Assembly (NCBI GenBank): GCA_000320545.1
Contig: ADNK01001818.1
Coordinates: 1-35,200, forward strand
Reading direction: 5' to 3'
Length of the DNA: 35,200 nt
Origin: Bigelowiella natans CCMP2755
Taxonomy: Eukaryota > Cercozoa > Chlorarachniophyceae
The notes under the pieces were generated by a model that did not search any database, was not told the origin of the DNA, and worked only from the letters and a program-made list of their open reading frames with translations. A program made the position numbers and the translations under genes. Numbering within the stretch: the first letter of the stretch is position 1; each line of letters starts with the position of its first letter. This document shows positions 21,046-34,148 of this stretch, piece by piece.

Positions 21046-21535
21046 GTGTCCGAATCGGATCGTGTGAACGACATGTTATTTCCCGACAAGTACGAGCTAC
21101 ATGGACGGGTGAAAAAGGTGAGGGTATCACATCATATATTTTGTCTCGATAGTGAAAAAGGCCAAAATGCAATTCTTCTTCATTATGTATTCGTTAAGTG
21201 GCGGACCGAAGATGAGTTGAGTAGGAAGCTGCTCAGAAAAGTATCTAGAGACCTTCGGAGGTAAATTCAATTTCAACATCGTCGATTTTTGTAGAAATTA
21301 CATGAGTTGTCTCCTTGTGGTAAGGTCACGCCATGACGTTTTTGGGACATTGAACATTGAGGCGAAGAAACCAAAATTAGAGGAGCTACTTTTAAAATTA
21401 AAAAGAAAAAGTAGAAGAACGACTCGAGGTACTACTAAGACAGACAGGGATATAAGTACAGACATGAGTAGCGTCGGTGGCCAGGATCAGAAAGTTCGTT
21501 CCTGTGTTAGTGATGAAGTGAGCAGCATAGCCTGA
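21046..21535 (+). CDS. Three in-phase exons, probably 3' exons of the NHL gene or a small separate gene
   Basis: Exons 21046-21117, 21199-21260 and 21295-21535 (TGA) join in phase (0, 2) to about 124 residues. The product is strongly charged (for example KKPKLEELLLKLKRKSRR) with a Ser/Asp-rich end and no recognised domain. No convincing start codon lies before the first exon. The frame is compatible with a donor at 20945 of the NHL gene, which would make a protein of about 969 residues. Otherwise it is a separate gene with an unseen first exon. Confidence 0.4.
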
Positions 21536-21677
21536 TTTACAGGTTGTGAAATCATGGCGATGGTGAGTAGCAATGATGAACGAAATAAAGAAACTTCATA
21601 TTGTAAATCATGTGCAACGCACATGGTGAGACGATCGCAACACTGGTTCGCCATACTCATTGTCGTATTGCGTGACA

Positions 21678-21720
<43 letters not shown>

Positions 21721-22662
21721 ATGCATGCATATTAATGTGTGTGTGTGTGTATGCTTGCGTGTGTGTGTGTGTGCGTGTACATGCACACTATCCGTCGCAG
21801 CTTGCTTGTGTTGTGGCTACGATGCTTTGCAGCAATGTGGTCAATAACGTGCACATGAAGCACACAACAAAAAAGACACAAATAGGTTCAACATAAGAGC
21901 TGTAGCCGCTGCTTTGCACAGCTACATTAGACCGAGGGCATGCTTATCATGCTTATCATGCTTATAACGTGTGTGTGTGTGTGTTGCGACTCGATCTCAT
22001 TATCATCATCATTTATTTGGCAAATCATCTGGGTGATATAATAGAATAAATATAATTTATTCATTTAGTCATCCGTCTCACATAATGCCATGCCGACTGC
22101 TGGCCATAACGTACATAGCTAGCTAGCTATGCTAATAGCAGCCAGCGCATGCATGTACATGAAACGCTTCATTAAATGTTAGCTACGTAGCAAACGGGTG
22201 TGCTTATCTAGTTATGCGCAGCGTGTTTATCTCAAAACTGCTACTTCATGTAGCAGCTAAGCCGTCCGGCGTGTCGGCTAAGCTCCTCACGCACCATAAT
22301 CGCTGTTCATACACGCGCCAAAGTAGCAACGCACATCAAGTAGGACGGGGCGCCAATTTGCTAGCTTAGTGCTGCTGGCTACGCTAAGGAGAGAACATGT
22401 AACAGCTAGACCATGGCCCCAGTATGTCTTATGTACGCTACGACAATATAGCGTGTAAACAGGACATTAGCACCTATTTGTTTACAACACAGATTTTTGT
22501 GTTGATCTTCACTTGCGGCGTGCACATGGAGAAAGGTAATGACCTTATCAGAAGAAAATATTCGAAGGAAGCCGGAAAAAACTACAGAATGTAACTAGTA
22601 CACGGTGAACTAGCACGAGAATATTCGTGAGCGGTCAACGACATAGATCACGCGTCCGTTCG
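21536..22662. other. Convergent intergenic region, repeat- and palindrome-rich
   Basis: No gene is supported. A CA tract faces a TG tract at 21677-21779. CATGCTTAT is repeated about three times near 21940-21966. The stretch 22110-22200 is crowded with short palindromes (GTACAT, GCTAGC, GCATGC, ACGTAG). It lies between the 3' ends of the NHL and Pkr1-like genes. Confidence 0.5.
21677..21779. repeat. Inverted (CA)n ... (TG)n microsatellites
   Basis: A CA run (21677-21718) and TG runs (21736-21779) face each other across a short CATGCATGCATATTAA spacer, so the single strand could fold into a hairpin. Confidence 0.9.
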
Positions 22663-23199
22663 TTATTCCGCTTTCTTTGACCTCGATCTCGATCTTTTCT
22701 TTTTAACAGGAGAAGCATTCTGTTTTCAATCACCAAAAATCAAAAAATTGTGTGAATCAAGAAATAGTGTAGACTTTAATAAAAACCTCTTCTTTCTTGT
22801 CTGTGTCATCAGGATTAGGCCCTGTAAAATTAGTTCTGAGCGTCGCATACTTTACAATATGATAAAATCTTACCGTAAAGTATACCGACGAAATAGTTCA
22901 CAGAGAATAATAGTCCTAAGCTGTAATAATAAGGAAAATTTAGTTCGCGTAGTATAAAAACGTGAGTTCTCATAACCTTAGGAATAAGAGGATGTAGACA
23001 TGGATGTTGCCACTTCCCGTAGCAATTGCCAGAAATATTGAAGCAATCAAAGCAGCTATGACATAATTAAGTACTCGGATTGTGCCCTGGTTGACACCCC
23101 TTTCGAATATGCTATTCACCACCTGCAGTACAATAAAATTTTGTGTTAGGTTCTTGAAGGAGCGGGAACATAAAATGGTACGTCCTCCGCCAGCGTCAT
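22663..23199 (-). CDS. Pkr1-like V-ATPase assembly factor
   Basis: Exons on the minus strand: 23199-23182, 23122-22977, 22920-22874, 22821-22787, 22719-22663 (TAA). They join in phase to 100 residues. Yeast Pkr1 is a small ER membrane protein that helps assemble the V-ATPase Vo sector. This protein has the matching layout: a short N-terminal helix (VVNSIFERGVNQGTIRVLN), two hydrophobic segments (about 27-42 and 46-69, ending LLFSVNYFVGILYG), and a charged tail. The last four residues are KKAE, a KKXX-type ER-retrieval signal, which fits the family's location. The first exon is only 18 bp (MTLAED). The call rests on layout and general resemblance, since the family has few invariant residues. 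Confidence 0.8.
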
Positions 23200-23876
23200 G
23201 GCCCTTGTACTGCCGAGGTATGAATGATATAGTTCATTTTAGTACGACATACTAGTGGATATGTCGAGGGTGAAAAATGCAGGTATATTTCCATATATTT
23301 AGTTTTACCTAAATTGGTCACGAGCGCCCAATACCTGTAGTACATCTAGATCTAGATCTAGATCTAGATCTAGATCTATCTGGGAGTTTTGTATGCTGTA
23401 TGGGTTACTTTTTGATTATCGAGACAACGAAACACACTTATTCATAAGTAGATTTACGTGGCGTTTATGCATTCCTCACGAAATCCTGCGATTACTTACA
23501 CAAATTCAGGTGATTTGCACTATGTGACATAATGTTCTGGAGATATTTCTTGGAATTGGGCATTGCACAGTTCACCACTGAACCTTGGCAAGCATTTCCG
23601 CGATCTGTTCGTGGGGAGGCAGGGGTAGACAAGGTTAACCTTAACTAGACGAAAATTAGAAGCGGAAAGATAGATAGTAGGTGATTAACAGCAGAATAAT
23701 TTAGAATAATTGAGGTGACGAGGATGAAGAGTGGGGAAGATGTTCTGGGGTCTATGGCACCACACTACCCTTTGGAAGTGGCATCAATGGCGCATGACGT
23801 GTTTTCCACACGCTTTTTTTTGTTATTTTAGTATCTAAATTGGTTGGAGGCCTACGAATAGATTCTTGGTATTCAA
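23200..23876. promoter_or_regulatory. Shared upstream region of the Pkr1-like and EDR2-like genes
   Basis: 677 bp between divergent starts. It includes the CTAGAT hexamer repeat at about 23345-23379. An open stretch from ATG 23724 cannot be spliced in frame to the PH exons. Inferred from position. Confidence 0.4.
23345..23379. repeat. (CTAGAT)n palindromic hexamer repeat
   Basis: Five to six tandem CTAGAT units. Each unit overlap contains AGATCT and TCTAGA, so the array is its own reverse complement. It lies in the divergent Pkr1-like/EDR2-like upstream region. Confidence 0.95.
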
Positions 23877-26800
23877 ATGGTAGACAATGGAGAAGATTCT
23901 CCGCCTCTCTCTCCGGAGATGGTATGCAATCAAATCGACAGTTAAGGAAGTCCCAACTAACCTCTTCCCTCCTCGCAGCTGTCCGTAAACCCCCCACTTT
24001 CTGGTATTCGGATAAAAGGATTTCTATGGAAAAAGCACAGGAAGAATAAGCTTTGGAAAGGCTGGCACAAGCGATACTTCGCTTTGACAAATGAGAAGTT
24101 GGTCTACTTCAAGAATGAGCGCGAAGTGAGTACAGGACTGATGCGCGCATTCTTTCATACCGATTGATACATACGGTACTAAAATTGTGTAAAATCATTA
24201 GATGTGTGGCAAGGCAAAAGCTAGAGGTGAGATAAATTTAGGCGCGGACTGCACAATTGTGGCCTCGCCTGAGGGTAACGGGAAACTAATTACGAAGGTC
24301 GTTATCTTTTTTAAGTCGAGGCCAACGTGCCTAGTATATGGGTATCATCAACACAAATTTAATCATATATCAAACAGTTTATGTTACTTGTACCACCTGG
24401 AGGAATGATCCACCTTGGAGGGACTTCCAAGGAAGATGCAGATGAGTGGATAGCAAGAATCCGCGACGTGATAAAAGAGCAGAAACACGAAGGGAGTATC
24501 AGGAAGGCGGACGAGTCATCATCTTCCGACGAAGAAGAAGATGCCAACGATGACAACATCATAACTGAAGACGATGGATTAAATTCCAACAATTCCTTCG
24601 GTTTGTGTCCAAATCTGACTAATTACTAAAAAGTGATTTGAGATAAATATCATTTCTTCTTAGCCCGCCAAGATTCCGATATCGCATCAGGATTAGCGTA
24701 AGTTCTAAATATGTTTTTACTACTTCAATATGTAAAGATGCTACGTGCTCAGGTCTCCTGTAGGGAAGAGAGAGAGGGTCCAGGGAACAGTGACTGGGGC
24801 AGCGAAGCATGGTGTATTGCTCAAGCGTAAGACTGGCCTATTCCATGGATGGCATCAACGTTATTTCATCTTGGTTAGATAGAGCACTATTTCATCATAA
24901 AAAGAAGACTTCATTTAGAATGAATCTGAGGATCCAACTAATACTCTGACTTCATTTTTGCGTATTCAGCGAGGAAACTCTTTGAGTTACTATCGTATGG
25001 ACCTGAAAAATAACCAAAATACCTTGAGCGCGAAATGTTTCAGGTCGGAAAATAAATTGAGGATGACAACTGGAAATCAAGTGTTTCTAATGTGATGCTG
25101 TGTTTTCTTTGACATAGGAACAGTATATATTTGACCCGAGAGTTTCACGTTGGTTACGATAAATCACGAGAATCGGTGAAGTGAAGCAACTACCATCGAA
25201 TTGAACACACAACTACATTGATAGAGGTTTTCCCAACTTGATTAAGTTGTTTGCTCACCCCATCCAGGAGAAGAAAAAGAGGGAACATATTCCTTTTTCA
25301 GTGGTTGGACCCAGGGTTTCCTTGAACCTCTCGGCGAAAACGCAAGAGGAGGCACAATCATGGGTCGAGGAGATTCAGAAGAGCATAGATGCTGCGCCCT
25401 CCGTATCTGACAAGGGTCTGTCATTGATGACGAATCCATTTTTTTGTTATGATAGTAGCATGTTAACCAGTTTTCAATCACCCACTTTCAGGATTTCGAA
25501 AAGTAAGTGATACCAGCGACGGATTTTCACCTGATGGCAAGTCGGTGCGCTCTTTAAGACCTTCCCGGGCCGCTCGTGTGTCAGGGTCGCCAGTACCATC
25601 GTCTCCTTCAAAGGTGCTATACAACCAGTGAGCGAATAGGCAGTCTAAAAATGATGATATCTGTACTAATTATCCTTTTGACAAAATTAAGGGCCTCCAC
25701 TCTCGAACAAACACTGTGCCTTCTCTGGGCACCATCCGGATGCACTCCACGCCAATTAAACAAGAAGGCACAAGTCCTGTCTCACAAGCTAGTAGCAGCA
25801 GTCCGCACCTTAGGTAATAATAATACAATCTGCAATCCAGAGCGACAACAAATTGTTTGTTTTTGTCCTGTTCAACATCAAACCCATCCTTTCTTTCTGT
25901 GTTCATTGACATTTGGTTGGCCGATTTTCGAAATTAATCTTTTTGCTATTTGGGGAATCTTAATGATGTGACAAATACGCTACTACCCGCTAAAGAGAGA
26001 ATCTAGCGATAGTCATCTATCCCAAGTCTATTATTTTTTAATTTAGAAATTCTAATGCATCTGTTCAGACACCCACGCACATACAAACATTCACACACAC
26101 ACACACACCCAAAGTCAAAAGCAAGCAACAAATACTTGTAATGCTTCTCTTCTATAGTTGCAATACATTTTTTTATCCTGTGAGATAACGTGTATACCAA
26201 AGTCTCTTTTTTCCCCAAGGATAGAATGTTGTCTGATGTGTCATTTTCTCTTTTCAGAATAAATCTGGAGAATGAGATGTGGAACTCAGCAGTCCTACTG
26301 GAAGGATGGCTCTGGAAACGTTATGTTCGGAAAAAGTATTGGATGGGCTGGCACTTAAGGTGGTGGTGGTGGTGGTGAGGTAGTGTTGCAAAGAGAGACA
26401 CGCCAAGAATTCGGAGAATGATGGAAGTTAAAATGGGACGATATACTTGATTATTGAACAGGTATTTCATGCTGAGCGGCAACACTCTGCAGTACTTCAA
26501 GGACGGTCGCAAGAAGAGAGTTATTGGTTCGGTTGTATTAGGTATGGTTTTTAGTGGTGCCCTGATTTGTACTATCTCTCAATGTCAGAAGACAACAGCA
26601 ACTTTGAGATAATATGGTTACTGACTTATTAACTATTTCCTACTGTTTAGGAAGCGATTGTTGTATAGATTTCCCCGGTGAGTAATACACAAAAATGAAC
26701 TAACGCCTAATCATCATTCTCCAGCACCTTTGTTAACACAATCAAATTTGCAAACATGCAGGTTCCACAATAGTGGTGAAGAAGAATAAAGTTCTTTACC

Positions 26801-28669
26801 CATTTACTGTGTTTCTTGATGGGCCACCTCATGAGCAAGTCTCCACCAGAAAGTCAGTTAGTCATCACTTATTTACGTGAATATTTCTGTGCGTACGTGC
26901 ATGCGCCATGTCAATTTTACTCACATTTGTTATCTTTCGACCATTTCAGTGCTCTTCTACTCGCGACGCCAAAGCAGGAGGTGGATGATGATCACCAACG
27001 ATGAATATCAAGATCTCTTTTTGCGAAGAAAATACTGATTCTCTGTTACCACTTTTTAATATAGGATGCAAAGCGCTGGACTGAGTCATTGCGTCGTTCT
27101 GTATATGGTCCCCAATCGAGTGAGAACACCACCAAGTTTCAGCTGCAGGATAGGTGTGTAGAGTAACCATCCCTTTCAATATGTATTATGAGTTCATAAT
27201 CATGATAATATGTTCATAATCATGATAATATGTTTGTGTTTTTCACCGAAAACCGTAGTGACGATGAAGGTGAGGAAGAGGAAGAGAAGGATACGGCAGT
27301 GAGATACGGGTAAAACTGTATTTACTATTTAACTTCATCACACGCATACTAGAGGTTCTCACGGTCCTTGGAGGCAATCTCTTGTCGTGTGTGTTTGATC
27401 TTGATCTTATTGTCTTGTCATTACTGTTGTACCAGGGATAAGATAAGACTTTCTACTCGTACTGCATACGATTCGAAGGCATCTCCAGGGTCTAATATTA
27501 CTGTTTCCACTACTATCCATTCACATCCATATCACGTCATCCCTTCTCCTCTTCCTCCTCCTCCTCCTCCGCTTCTCCAATACCAGAGATAGAGAGAGGG
27601 AGGGTGTGCGAGAGAGAATTTATCAAAGCTAGCAAATTCGTCATTTTTGCTTTCCTGCCAGTAACTCTCGAATTATTATCTTTTCCCAGCGTGGTTCAAA
27701 TCTTCAACAAGCTGGATAGAAGCTACTTCGTAGTTCCCCCTGTATATCACGACCGCCATCATCATCATCATCATTATCACCATCATCATTATCATCAATA
27801 ATCAACCTCAACCATCAGTAAGCCCTCCTATAAAATCACTCATAACACCAACCACCACCATCATCATTTGTAGGTTGGGCCTGCTATAGCGCCAGAGCTC
27901 TATGCAGATGCGACATTCACAGTTTTAAACCCTTGTTGGCCTCGTAACCTCTCATCCACTGACAAGAAGGACCTTAAGGAACTTAGTGGTTTTGGCGAGG
28001 AATTAAGGTGGGAGCCGACTGAACGTGAACGACGTCGTCAATGATGAAAGAAAGGAGAGACTTAAAATTACTTAAATGTTAATTTAGTGACTTTCTTCTC
28101 ATAATCTTTCTCCTCCTACTACCACTCTTGTTTTCTCTACTACTTCCCTGATGTCTCGATCAAGGTATGGCGTCAAAGTGTTGTTGGCTGACACCAAAGG
28201 GCGGGTGTGGTACCAGGTGCTGCTGCTGCTGCTGCTGCTTCTCACAGATTTTCAAAAAGCTCCTTCTCGCACCCCCCTCCCCCCACCTTCTCTTTATCTC
28301 TGTTGTGTGCGTGCGTGCGTGTGTGCGTGTGTACTCTACCACGTGCCAAAAAAATCTTCATATCTCTGTATCATTATTGTTACCAGTGTCTTGTTTTCGC
28401 CATCATGAACTACTTTAATTTAACAAATGTTACTACTACTCCATACATGCATTAGTTCTCTTTCACTCATTCTGTGATATTATTTTGGTCATTCCTAAAT
28501 CGATTCGAAGGATGGTTATTACGCGTTCGGCAAAGCGCGCAGCGACATACGCGAGACTAAGGAAACACGGCTGATATTTCACCGCATGTCGGCTGGCTCT
28601 CGGGAAGGGGACATTGTATATTATGGACAAAATAATCTACTCATCGAGGTAGGAGGAGGTCTACCGACT

Positions 28670-28704
<35 letters not shown>

Positions 28705-29814
28705 CATAGTAGTCATAGTAACTATGGAAGTGAATTTGTGCTACCAGCAACCAACTGGCACATTTTCCCAAAGGAGGGTACGGGGTGGGGGGGATGCCGA
28801 TAATAATGTTTTCATTTCTAGTAAATGATAATCGTTCTAATCAGTTGACATATTGTCAGGCAACTACTTTGAAGTCGAAGCGATTAAAGCCCGTGCGAAA
28901 CTACAAGAAGGGATCTTCACGATTAGTAGGCGGCTATATCAACTGCAATGGGATGGGAAAGCCAATTCACTTCACCATTCTTAGGTCATCATCATCATCA
29001 TCATCATCATCACTGTTGTTGTTGTTGCTCCCGACATTGGTTACAAATGAATCCGAACATCACCGACTATCATCAATTGAAACAGGGATGCAGAAAGTTG
29101 TGCTGTAAATAATAGTAATAAGCAGTCGGGCGAAGACATCTGTAAGATGGAGGTGCGTTAAAGTATATTATGGCGAGCAAATTTTTGTTTGAATAAATGA
29201 GTAACTACTGTGTATCAGCAGCAGTGTGACACATAATACTACGCCAAGAAAGAGTGATAGTTACATGGCTATTATTTATCCACTCTCTGTTTTTTGTTCA
29301 TTCGTTTCCGCTGCTGCTGCTGCTGCTGAATCTTCCATTAATGGTGATGCTGGTTGTAGGTTTCTGTGATAAATTCTGTGACAAGAGAGACCGAGAATTC
29401 GCCCATCCAACTCACTCCTGGATCACCAGAAAACTTAGGTTTACTGTGCGGAGGTAATAATGATAATAATGATAATAATAATAATAAATGCAATAATCAG
29501 GGGAGAGGACGGCTCAAGTGTGTGTGTGTGTGCGTGTGTGTGTGTTTGTGTGACACAAGAGAGGGGGGGAGGGGGGGGGTGGCGGGAGTGAAAGGGGTTA
29601 TGGGGAGTTTGCTACTGCATATTCTTGAAACAGCAACATCATCATCTTTTTGTTGTTGTTCTTGTTGCGAGTAGGTATTCACTTCGTGTCGATTTACATC
29701 TCGGGGCTATCACCCGAAGGAAAGAATGTGGAGGCAATAGAAATCCCGGTGCCTGAGATCCCAGATGCCAGCAAGAAGTCTTTAGCCTCTAGAAAAGTTG
29801 TAGAATTAAAGAGG

Positions 29815-29851
<37 letters not shown>

Positions 29852-29877
29852 CCCCAAATTAGTAGTATTAGTAGTAT

Positions 29878-29912
<35 letters not shown>

Positions 29913-30168
29913 AGTAGTAGTAGCTGAGGGGGCTGATCAACCCCATTTTTTATCTAATGCACGATATGTCGCTAAATATCTTTTTCCTTCCGCACCATCT
30001 CTCAAATAATACTGTTTTTTGTCTTATTCTCGTCGGTCGTCTAGTTTGCATCCTTTATGCCATTCTGGGAGGATCTTCGTCAGTTGCGAATGGGAATGTA
30101 AACATTGGTGGAAATCGCAGCAAACACCAGGCGATATGCTTAGGGTTATCAAATCTGCTTCCAGGTGG

Positions 30169-30200
<32 letters not shown>

Positions 30201-30495
30201 CTTGTTGTAGGAAGAATCACGGCAATCGTGATGATGATGATGATATTCATGCACTTTTTAACGATTGAATTATTCAATTTGACTGCTATCTTTGAATTTT
30301 GTTCCTATGTTTTTTTGTTGGTCTGACTTATCATATATTCGTTTTTTCGCCGTCATACAGTTTTGATACGGAGTGGATACTACTGGCTCTTTTCGGGATG
30401 TACTCTTTCTTTCAAACGATTATAACGAATGAAGATGGAATCTTCGTTGTTAGCGTTGCAATGATGATTCTCACTTTGGTGAGTAGAGGCAGAGG

Positions 30496-30537
<42 letters not shown>

Positions 30538-32748
30538 AGCTTATAAATAGTGATTTTGTTAAATAAAGACGACAGCATTAACAGTAGCGGAGCACGGGTT
30601 GTTGTTTTGATCCATCGGTGTTGAAGAGAAATGTTGAAACTATCATCATCATCGTATAAGCGAAGAAAGAGCAATCATCATATTCCCCATCACCATTTAT
30701 ATCAGGTTCCCATTCTTCAATTTTTGAGAGGAGCACTGACAAATGAATCAAATTCCGTGGCGAAAGGCACTGTGAGGAGCAGACATACTGGTCCTTGTTA
30801 ATACTTCGACTCTACTACTACTACCATCACCATCTACTGTTTCGTATTCAGATATTATTCTAGTAGATTACAAGGGACAAATTCCATATTAATGCTGCCT
30901 AGAGTTTAGGGTTGGGGGCAGCAAATGATGCCTAGTGAATATAAAAACTGCAGGAGAGTAGAGCCACATTTTACTCCTACATTATCACATCTTGATGTTC
31001 ACTTCGATTCCCACAACCGATGATGACGGTGGTGATGATGATGATGATGTAGGAATATTGTCCCGGGGATTCTGGAAGTTATCCGCCACCCTAGTGAAGA
31101 AGGACAACGGGTAAAACCAAGCATCGAAACTTATGATGATGATGATGGATATGCATCGAAATCTCGATGATTAAACTCCTGGCGTCGACGGTTTTGTGAA
31201 AGTTTTAATTAAACATGCAGATCAAAATTGTATTCCCCTCAATTCCATCTCCATTGTTCCTAACTTCACATCATCATTATTATCGTACCGTTATCATCAT
31301 CGGTTTTTGAATGAAGCAGCAGCTGATTGAGCTTCAGAAGTATATCATCGATGATACTGTGTTCGTGGCCATTTTGTGTTGTCGTCGTCGTCGTCGTTGC
31401 CACTGCTGTCAGTTCATCGTCAAGTGTGGGAAGCGGAATTGCGGATGCGAAGCACCAGAATAACGAGGAAGAAAAGCGAGGAGTCCTGAAGGAATGTGGA
31501 GAAAATCCATCAGAGAGCAATTATAGCTACAACAACAATAGTAGTAACAACACGTACAGCGTCGATGCTGAGCCACGTGCAGCAGCAGCAGCAATGGAAG
31601 GTTCTACTACTACTGCTGAGGATCCCCCCCAACATCAAACTCCGCAAAGGACGATTAAGGGTAATCGTAGTTGTTGTTGCAGTAGCTGTTATACTTATTA
31701 TTGGGTGTTGTCGTCACTTATCGTCAGTCAATAAATCTACCCGAGATTTTTCATTTATTTACACGATTTAGCTGCAGAAGAGTTGTGAGAGGATGGCATC
31801 ATTATTTCGCAAGTACGATCGATCTCTATTGGTAGGCATTGAATATTTCTTCTTCCTCCTCCTCCTCTGCCTCCTCCTCTGCCTCCCTCCCTCGTTCCTC
31901 CTCTTCGCTGTTTCCTTCTTCTTCCTCTTCTTCTTATGTCTAGGACATGTCGCTGCTGGATCAACTCTGCCCTACTGCCCGCCTTCTGAAGAGAAGATGA
32001 AGCCTTGCTCGTGGACCAACTCGCACTTTCATAATTTTAAGGTGTGTGGCAACATTAGGAATAATGGTATGTGATAATAATGAGGAGAGAGAACAGTGGT
32101 ACTGCTGCTAGTAGTAGTCAAGGGATAGTGGGTACCTACTGCTACTGCTGCTGCGGCCGGTGAAAATAATGATAATGATAATAATGATGATGATGATGAT
32201 GATGATTGCACTTCGAAAGTAGTGCCAATACAATGTACATGCGAGGTAGCAGTCGTAGCGTATATAGTTCTTTCTTCATAATAGTGTTCAGGATGTAGTA
32301 AATGAGGGTAACATATTGCTGCTGCTTAGGTGCGGGCAGGTCCAAATTACAGGAAGCTTAAGATAAAGAAACCCTCGAAGAGGGAGCTCTTCTCTTTACT
32401 GAGTGTGGACACTATTCGAACTAACAGCAAGATAGTAGAATTCACACCGTATCTCAAATTTAAACCAGAAAAGGTCAGTTTGTTTGGAGGGGACAAAAGC
32501 AGATGATGACAGTATGCTGCTCTTAGAACAACATTGTATTGTCATTCATTCAACAAACCACCACTACTACTTGCTGCTGCTATAGTGCTACTGCTGAGAT
32601 ACTGCTGAGCAAGTAACGATGGTCATGTTCCATTGTCTGCGACAGCAAGAAATATAGTGTTCTGAGAAGAGAGATTATGTACTCCAAATTTTGATGATGA
32701 TGCTGATTCGTGTATTCCCCCTCCTCCTCCTTCTACTATATGTGTTGC

Positions 32749-32781
<33 letters not shown>

Positions 32782-33475
32782 ATGTGTGTTGTATTATTCG
32801 CTTCTTAAGGTGGACAAGCTCATAGATCTCCAAGCTCGATTGAAAGAGAAGAGACCTGACTTGCGAATTCCCCCAGTGTTCTCTGTAAATCTAACTTGGC
32901 CTACCTCCGCACCTCCCAATCCTCTGTGGGGTAAACCTATTAAGGACGGCCCTGGAATAGTCTTCACTCTCGTTTTCTATGCGAAGGATTGGTGGGTAGA
33001 CAGCTCCAAGGTAGTGCTAACGAATCAATTAATCGATCATTCATTCAGTAGCAGATTCAAAAAGGAACACACAACATTTTAGTGTTACATATCATATGTT
33101 GTAAATTGCATTTGTGAACGTCTTTATTCGCATTGTGTATTGCTACCTACCACCTCCAAATATTTCTTTAATCGTCCCTTAGGAAGATGTCCCGGCGCTC
33201 AAGTTGGTGTCCACGTGGATCAATTCGGATCTAAACTCAAAGTATATCGACATCTATACACATATTACAACGATTTTTTAATTATTGATTTCTATGAAAG
33301 AGAGTCTCAGCAGGATAAGTATTTTAGAACTGCATCAATGCAGCAATACCCCGACGTTTGTTGATGTTCTTTACTGTCACATAGGTACCGTGAGCGTTTT
33401 AAAGTGTTGCCGTTTTTTGTTAACCTCAAGGAATGCAAAATAGAAGGTATTGGACATATATATACTTCTACGGTG

Positions 33476-33555
<80 letters not shown>

Positions 33556-34107
33556 TTTTGTGCATTTCATCATATGTACATTTACATGATCACACTAAAT
33601 ACACGCACAAAAGCAAGAGCAGTAAGAACTAAAGATGAAGAGAAAAGGAGTGAACATAAGACTCCTCCGAAAATATTTAGGCATGGTTAGGACTATAGTG
33701 ACGCGATTCAACGGGAAACCGTTCCTATCACGGCCGGAGCACGAGTTCAAGAACGGCGTTCTTACACAGATCAACAGCAAGGGCCAATCTGTGGAGATCG
33801 AGTACCACAATATCACTGTTGACGGGTACTGCTCGAATATCAATGCTGAATATTATTTCAAATCCTTCGTCGATCAAATAAGATCTCGATTAAACGTGAT
33901 CCACATTAAGCTATTCTTCACTCACTATCTATTTTTATCTCTAAATCCCTTCACAGTTACCGCTTCCCTTACCTGGCCCGCTCGACCTGCTACTCTCTAC
34001 TGGATAACTCATCGACTTACATAATAGACATGGGGTATGTATGTGTATTTGTATGCGATATATGTGCGATGTACACGTATCCAACGACATATCATCATGC
34101 AGAACAC

Positions 34108-34148
<41 letters not shown>

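Noticed and set aside
23345-23379. CTAGAT array as a CRISPR or telomere-like array
   Set aside because: It is a pure tandem hexamer without spacers and sits between two genes. It is a simple repeat.
23724-23831. ATG-led open stretch upstream of the PH exons
   Set aside because: Splicing to the next acceptor meets an in-frame TAG. The ATG at 23877 joins the PH exons cleanly.
28860-28984. Alternative frame of EDR2-like exon 24 (NYFEVEAIKARAKL)
   Set aside because: It ends in TAG at the donor, whereas the other frame links both neighbouring exons in phase.
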